This document shows, in pieces, positions 59,977 to 64,000 of a DNA stretch of 64,000 bases. The position numbers and the translations under genes were made by a program. This stretch comes from Apopatosoma sp963618495 (GTDB lineage Bacteria > Bacillota > Clostridia > Oscillospirales > CAG-272). Where the stretch lies: contig CAVESF010000006.1 of the NCBI GenBank assembly GCA_963618495.1, positions 14,115-78,114 of the forward strand, written 5' to 3'. Positions within the stretch are counted from its first letter, which is position 1, and each line of letters opens with the position of its first letter. The notes beneath the pieces were generated by a model. It did not search any database. It was not told the DNA's origin and saw nothing but the letters and a program-made list of their open reading frames with translations.

Positions 59977-59990
59977 AAACCCGTCGGGAA
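59977..59990 (+). repeat. Leader repeat AAACCCGTCGGGAA, copy 2
   Basis: Identical to the 14-mer before the E2 gene, 14 bases before ATG 60004. Confidence 0.5.
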
Positions 59991-60003
59991 AGTGAGATTT
60001 ACC

Positions 60004-62481
60004 ATGCCTAAGAGTCAATATGTAGACCCCAAAAAAGTTTTTGAATCAGGATATATCCATTTTGAAGATATTCCCGTATGTCAGTACAACCTCTCTCTCG
60101 AGGATGAGAGAAGAATATATTCCAAGGACGACCTCGTGCGCATTTATCGCGACATGGCGATAATCCGCGAATTTGAGACGATGCTCAATGAGATAAAGAC
60201 AAAGAGCGTTTACAACGGAGTTGAATATACAAACCCCGGTCCCGCGCATCTTTCCATCGGTCAGGAAGCTTCCGCCGTCGGCGAAGCATACTGCCTCGAT
60301 ATAGACGACTTCACCTTCGGCTCGCACAGAAGCCACGGTGAAATCCTCGCAAAGGGTCTCTCCGCAATAAACAAGCTCTCCGATGCAGAGCTGTATGATA
60401 CCATGAAAAACTTCCTCGGCGGCGAAACACTCAAGGTTGTCGAAGGCAAAGAAGAAGTAAAGGGCAATACAAAAGAGCTTGCCATTGACTTCCTGCTCTA
60501 CGGCGCGCTTGCAGAGGTTTTCGCGAGAACGACAGGCTTCAATAAAGGTCTGGGCGGCTCAATGCACGCATTCTTCATTCCTTTCGGTATCTTCCCGAAT
60601 AATGCCATAGTCGGCGGCAGTGCGCCCATCGCTCTCGGCGCGGCTCTCTACAAGAGAAGCAACAGAAAGAAAGGCATAATCGTAGCCAACTGCGGCGACG
60701 GCGCTATGGGCAGAGGTCCTGTCCTCGAAGCGCTCAATATGTCCGCCATGGACCAGATAAAGAAGCTCTGGGACAACGGAAGCGGAGAGGGTCTGCCGAT
60801 ACTCTTCAATGTATTCAATAATCATTACGGCATGGGCGGTCAGACCGCAGGCGAAACGATGGCATGGCAGATGGCGGCAAGAATAGGCGCGGGCGTCAAC
60901 CCCGAGCAGATGCACGCCGAGAGAGTAAACGGATATAATCCTCTTGCGGTCATCGATGCTTTCGCAAGAAAGAAAGAACTGCTCGTCCGCGGCAAAGGTC
61001 CGGCTCTCCTCGAGGTTGTGACATACCGCGTATCAGGACATTCTCCCTCCGACTCCTCCACATACAGAACACCCGAAGAAATAGAAGCGTGGAAGAATGC
61101 CGACCCGATAAAGACTTACAGAGAGAAGCTGATACTCGGCGGCGTAGCTACGGAGGCAGAGCTTGACGCCGTTCATGATACTATCGTCCGCCGTATGACA
61201 AAAATCTGCCGCCTCGCCATAGACGACAGCGTTTCTCCGAGAATGGACCTCGACAAGCATCCCGACGCCATCGAATCCATCATGTTCTCCAATGAAGAGA
61301 AGCCAAAGCTTGAAGACAGAAAACCTGAGGTTCTCATCCCCAATAAAGAAGATGTGCCGCGCGTTAAGGACATCGCAGGCAAGGTTCGCTTTGCATTCGA
61401 CGCAGAGGGCAAACCCGTTTCCAAGATGAAAAGATACAATATCTGCGACGGTCTCTTCGAGCCGATTATAGATAAATTCTACGAGGATCCCACGCTCATC
61501 GCTTACGGTGAAGACAACCGCGACTGGGGCGGCGCTTTCGGCGTTTACAAGAAGATGACCGAGGCTATTCCCTATCACAGATTCTTCAATGCGCCCATTT
61601 CCGAGGCGGCTATAGTAGGCTCGGCTGTCGGCTACGCAATGTGCGGCGGCAGAGCTATAGTAGAACTGATGTATGCGGACTTCATCGGTTGCGCGGGCGA
61701 CGAAATCTTCAATCAGATTGCAAAATGGCAGGCAATGAGCGCCGGCATACTCAAGATGCCGATAATCCTGCGTGTTTCCGTCGGTTCCAAATACGGCGCA
61801 CAGCACAGCCAGGACTGGACAGCTCTCACAGCCCACATCCCCGGACTGAAAGTCGTGTTCCCCTCCACGCCTTACGATGCAAAGGGTCTGATGACCTCCG
61901 CGCTCAACGGCACCGACCCTGTCATCTTCTTTGAGAGCCAGAGAATCTATGACCGCGGCGAGGAATTCCACAAGGGCGGCGTTCCCGAGGGCGCATATGA
62001 AATAAAGATAGGCGAGCCCGATATCAAGCGCGAGGGCAAGGATATTACAATACTCACGATAGGCGCGGTTCTCTACCGTGCGCTCGACGCGGCAAAGCAG
62101 CTTGAAGAGAAATACGGCATTTCCGCCGAGGTCATCGACAGCCGCTCGATAGTTCCTTTCGATTATGCTCCCGTTATCGAATCCGTCAAGAAAACCGGCA
62201 AGATTGTCATCGTAGGCGATGCCTGCGAGCGCAACTCCGTGATGCGCGATATGGCTTCCAATATAGCAGAGCTTGCCTTTGATTATCTCGATGCTCCGCC
62301 TGTGGTAGTCGGCTCCAGAAACTGGATTACTCCCGCATATGAGCTTGAAAAATACTTCTTCCCGCAGCCCGATACCATCATCGACGCCATCACGCAGAAG
62401 ATTCTCCCCATCACGGGCAGAACACCTTACTACAATTTCACCGAGGCTGAAAAGATAGAACGCGCGAAGAAAGGCGTATAA
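60004..62481 (+). CDS. Fused alpha-beta E1 of a thiamine-dependent 2-oxoacid dehydrogenase
   Basis: An 825-residue fusion of the E1 alpha subunit (~1-430) and beta subunit (~470-825). The alpha part has GPAHLSIGQEASAVGEA, HRSHGEILAKG and the thiamine diphosphate motif from NCGDGAMGRG to FNNHYGMGG. The stretch between GDG and NN is 38 residues, about ten more than usual. The beta part has YGEDNRDWGGAFGVYKKM, PISEAAIVGSAVGYAMCGG and KYGAQHSQDWTA. It decarboxylates a 2-oxoacid or acetoin and passes the acyl group to E2 lipoate. A GTG at 59992 is also in frame; ATG 60004 matches family starts better. Last gene of the dehydrogenase operon; a strong terminator follows. Confidence 0.92.
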   Translation: MPKSQYVDPKKVFESGYIHFEDIPVCQYNLSLEDERRIYSKDDLVRIYRDMAIIREFETMLNEIKTKSVYNGVEYTNPGPAHLSIGQEASAVGEAYCLDIDDFTFGSHRSHGEILAKGLSAINKLSDAELYDTMKNFLGGETLKVVEGKEEVKGNTKELAIDFLLYGALAEVFARTTGFNKGLGGSMHAFFIPFGIFPNNAIVGGSAPIALGAALYKRSNRKKGIIVANCGDGAMGRGPVLEALNMSAMDQIKKLWDNGSGEGLPILFNVFNNHYGMGGQTAGETMAWQMAARIGAGVNPEQMHAERVNGYNPLAVIDAFARKKELLVRGKGPALLEVVTYRVSGHSPSDSSTYRTPEEIEAWKNADPIKTYREKLILGGVATEAELDAVHDTIVRRMTKICRLAIDDSVSPRMDLDKHPDAIESIMFSNEEKPKLEDRKPEVLIPNKEDVPRVKDIAGKVRFAFDAEGKPVSKMKRYNICDGLFEPIIDKFYEDPTLIAYGEDNRDWGGAFGVYKKMTEAIPYHRFFNAPISEAAIVGSAVGYAMCGGRAIVELMYADFIGCAGDEIFNQIAKWQAMSAGILKMPIILRVSVGSKYGAQHSQDWTALTAHIPGLKVVFPSTPYDAKGLMTSALNGTDPVIFFESQRIYDRGEEFHKGGVPEGAYEIKIGEPDIKREGKDITILTIGAVLYRALDAAKQLEEKYGISAEVIDSRSIVPFDYAPVIESVKKTGKIVIVGDACERNSVMRDMASNIAELAFDYLDAPPVVVGSRNWITPAYELEKYFFPQPDTIIDAITQKILPITGRTPYYNFTEAEKIERAKKGV

Positions 62482-62500
62482 TAAGAAATAAGAATTATAA

Positions 62501-62538
62501 AGAGAAGCGGCTGACCGAGGTCAACCGCTTCTCTTTTT
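62501..62538 (+). terminator. Terminator of the 2-oxoacid dehydrogenase operon
   Basis: AGAGAAGCGG pairs with CCGCTTCTCT over an inner TGACC/GGTCA stem, followed by TTTTCC. A textbook intrinsic terminator. Confidence 0.92.
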
Positions 62539-62569
62539 CCCCGCACTCCAATGAATTTTTCAAATTCCG

Positions 62570-62598
62570 TAGACAAAACACGCACATTGTGATAGAAT
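62570..62598 (+). promoter_or_regulatory. Promoter of the MFS gene
   Basis: TAGACA, 17 bases, TAGAAT with extended TGA, about 30 bases before the ATG. Confidence 0.6.
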
Positions 62599-62629
62599 AA
62601 ATGCATTACATACTTCGGAGGTATGACTC

Positions 62630-63871
62630 ATGGTACTTTCAAAAAAGCACGGCTCGCTTCTGATTTTCGTGAGCTGTTTCGTATATTCCGTCGCCTATCT
62701 AGGGCGGCTCTCCTATGCCGCGAATATAACGGCGTTTGCCGAGGCGTTTTCCGTCAGCAAGGAATCTCTCGGCATGGTCAGCTCCATGCTGTTTTTCGCC
62801 TACGGCGGCGGGCAGATACTTCATTTCTTCCTTGCAAAATATTATCCGCCGCGCATCACCGTCTCTCTCGGTATGCTCCTGACGGCGGCTTGCAATATTC
62901 TCCTCGCGCTTGCGCACGATACCGTCTCAATGCGCGCCATATGGCTTGTCAACGGCTTTGTGCAGAGCTTCTTCTGGTGCAATATTTGCAATACGATAGC
63001 CGGATATCTGGCTTCCTCTCAACTGCGCACATGGATAATGTTCGGCGGATTTTCATATTGCTTCGGCACATTTGCCGTCTACGGCATCTCGGCGCTTTTC
63101 GTCTCCGTAAACTATAAGATAACCTTTTATATCATCGCCGCGCTCTCCGTTTTTGCGGGCATACTCTGGTTTGCCGCGCTCGGATTTTTTGCGAAAGCGC
63201 CGAAAGTATGCGAAGCGGAAGAGGCGGAGGCGACAAATAAAAAAGCTCCTGCGGCAAAGGGCTTTTACCGCGGGACTATTCTTCTCATCCTCGGCTTCGT
63301 GGCACTTTCCGCCATCGGAAATTCCTTTATCCGCGATGGCGTCATAACATGGCTTCCCACTATTCTGAAATCCGATTTCGGCTTCGGCGATTCTTCGGCG
63401 GTGCTGATAACCATGGGGCTCTCGCTCCTCTCATGCGCGGGAATATTCGCTGCGCGCGTCCTCTCACGCCGCATGAAAAGCAAGCTTGCCGCCCTCTCCG
63501 CGGTATTCGCGGTGCTCGCGCTTTTTCTCGGCGCAGGTATACTTTCGTATAAATCCGCTTCCACCGTGCCGTTTATCATGTGCTTCGTCGTCATCATCTG
63601 CGCGATATACTGCAACGGAAATTTCATCACAAGCGTGATTCCTTTCGGCATCAGAAAATTCGGCAATGTCGGCGGGCTTTCCGCTCTGCTCGATGCTTTC
63701 TGCTATGCGGGTGCCGCCGCCGCGACTACCGTTTTCGGTGCGATAGCCGATAGAAGCGGCTGGAACGCCGTGCTGATTCTCTCCGCGCTCGTCTCCGCGT
63801 CATCTGCCGCCGTCTGCCTTGTCGGCTCGTTCATAGCGCGGCACGATGATATAGCAAAGCAGGTTTTCTGA
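62630..63871 (+). CDS. MFS transporter, organophosphate:phosphate antiporter-like
   Basis: A 413-residue protein with about twelve transmembrane helices in two halves, joined by a loop of ~25 residues (CEAEEAEATNKKAPAAKG) near 195-220. The start YSVAYLGRLSYAANITAFAE and the helix 7 region GNSFIRDGVITWLPTILKSDF resemble the OPA family (GlpT, UhpT), which swaps sugar phosphates or glycerol-3-phosphate for phosphate. The exact substrate is not clear; uptake of a 2-oxoacid used by the upstream dehydrogenase is only a guess. CGGAGG lies eight bases before the ATG. Own promoter, separate from the dehydrogenase operon. Confidence 0.85.
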   Translation: MVLSKKHGSLLIFVSCFVYSVAYLGRLSYAANITAFAEAFSVSKESLGMVSSMLFFAYGGGQILHFFLAKYYPPRITVSLGMLLTAACNILLALAHDTVSMRAIWLVNGFVQSFFWCNICNTIAGYLASSQLRTWIMFGGFSYCFGTFAVYGISALFVSVNYKITFYIIAALSVFAGILWFAALGFFAKAPKVCEAEEAEATNKKAPAAKGFYRGTILLILGFVALSAIGNSFIRDGVITWLPTILKSDFGFGDSSAVLITMGLSLLSCAGIFAARVLSRRMKSKLAALSAVFAVLALFLGAGILSYKSASTVPFIMCFVVIICAIYCNGNFITSVIPFGIRKFGNVGGLSALLDAFCYAGAAAATTVFGAIADRSGWNAVLILSALVSASSAAVCLVGSFIARHDDIAKQVF

Positions 63872-63896
63872 AAATACGCACTATATCAAAAGGGAA

Positions 63897-64000
63897 TGTC
63901 CGACCGTGAACTGCCCCAAATTGTACGGACAGCACAAAAAAGAGTCTCAAGGTAGAAAATATTAAAAATTAGGCAACGAACTGACATCGCTTTTAGAGAG
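63897..64000 (+). mobile_element. Possible insertion-sequence edge at the window end
   Basis: Unlike the tidy gene ends elsewhere, the sequence after the MFS stop has TGTCCG ... CGGACA (63897-63902 and 63926-63931) around GTGAACTGCCCCAAATTGTA, a shape recalling the ends of IS3-group elements. No transposase frame is visible before the window stops, so this is tentative. Confidence 0.25.

Noticed and set aside
1..64000. CRISPR array, tRNA or rRNA genes
   Set aside because: No regularly spaced direct repeats were found, and no intergenic space folds visibly into a tRNA cloverleaf or matches rRNA, apart from the short L1-site mimic before rplK.

Overview
The window looks like chromosomal DNA of an anaerobic, spore-forming member of the Bacillota (class Clostridia), probably from a metagenome-derived draft assembly. 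The reasons are a complete spoIIAA-spoIIAB-sigF operon, a CwlD-like cell-wall amidase, the archaeal/eukaryotic-type ProS common in Clostridia, strong GGAGG ribosome binding sites, near-consensus housekeeping promoters with 17-bp spacers, and a run of ten Ns inside an ABC transporter gene. I cannot name a genus. No rRNA, tRNA, CRISPR array or intact transposase was found.

Layout. 1-7.2 kb (minus strand): the 5' part of a family 2 glycoside hydrolase, an SDR enzyme, a PAP2 phosphatase, a small membrane protein, and a four-gene unit (HAD-IIA phosphatase, GlpA-like flavoprotein, FAD/NAD oxidoreductase, DUF1667 protein) resembling an anaerobic glycerol-3-phosphate oxidation module. 7.3-10.3 kb: a small exported protein and polA. 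10.4-11.7 kb (plus): a MarR regulator and TSUP exporter behind a consensus promoter with two identical palindromic operators. 11.7-14.2 kb: rpmG-secE-nusG-rplK-rplA, with a structured leader before rpmG and an L1-binding-site mimic before rplK. 14.2-14.6 kb: remains of an ISL3-like insertion sequence. 14.6-18.9 kb (minus): proS, radA, a cwlD-like amidase and a membrane protein. 19.1-20.2 kb (plus): a XerC/XerD-like recombinase. 20.2-27.7 kb (minus): a 2,492-residue protein of the cyclic beta-1,2-glucan synthase type. 27.8-33.4 kb (minus): phosphatase, RNA methyltransferase, galT and comEC as one probable operon. 33.6-36 kb: tdh-kbl for threonine degradation. 36.1-38.4 kb (plus): rbfA-nrnA-truB. 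38.4-49.9 kb (minus): a radical SAM protein, an asymmetric ABC exporter pair, a PPC/DUF296 protein, an XRE regulator with a second ABC exporter pair, and an RlmD-type methyltransferase. 50-56 kb (plus): yajC, a diacylglycerol kinase, valS and the sigma-F operon. 56.3-63.9 kb (plus): a DeoR-type regulator with a lipoate-dependent 2-oxoacid dehydrogenase (E2, E3, fused E1), then an MFS transporter. The last 100 bases may be the edge of another insertion sequence.

Most of the window is core information processing mixed with small metabolic and transport operons. The most interesting material is regulatory: the attenuator-like rpmG leader, the L1 mimic, the duplicated MarR operators and the three evenly spaced repeats at the DeoR promoter. 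The fused E1 with its long insertion and the giant glucan synthase are the most unusual proteins. I saw no convincing wholly new multi-gene system. Start codons were chosen by ribosome binding sites, so several genes are shorter than their longest open frame.
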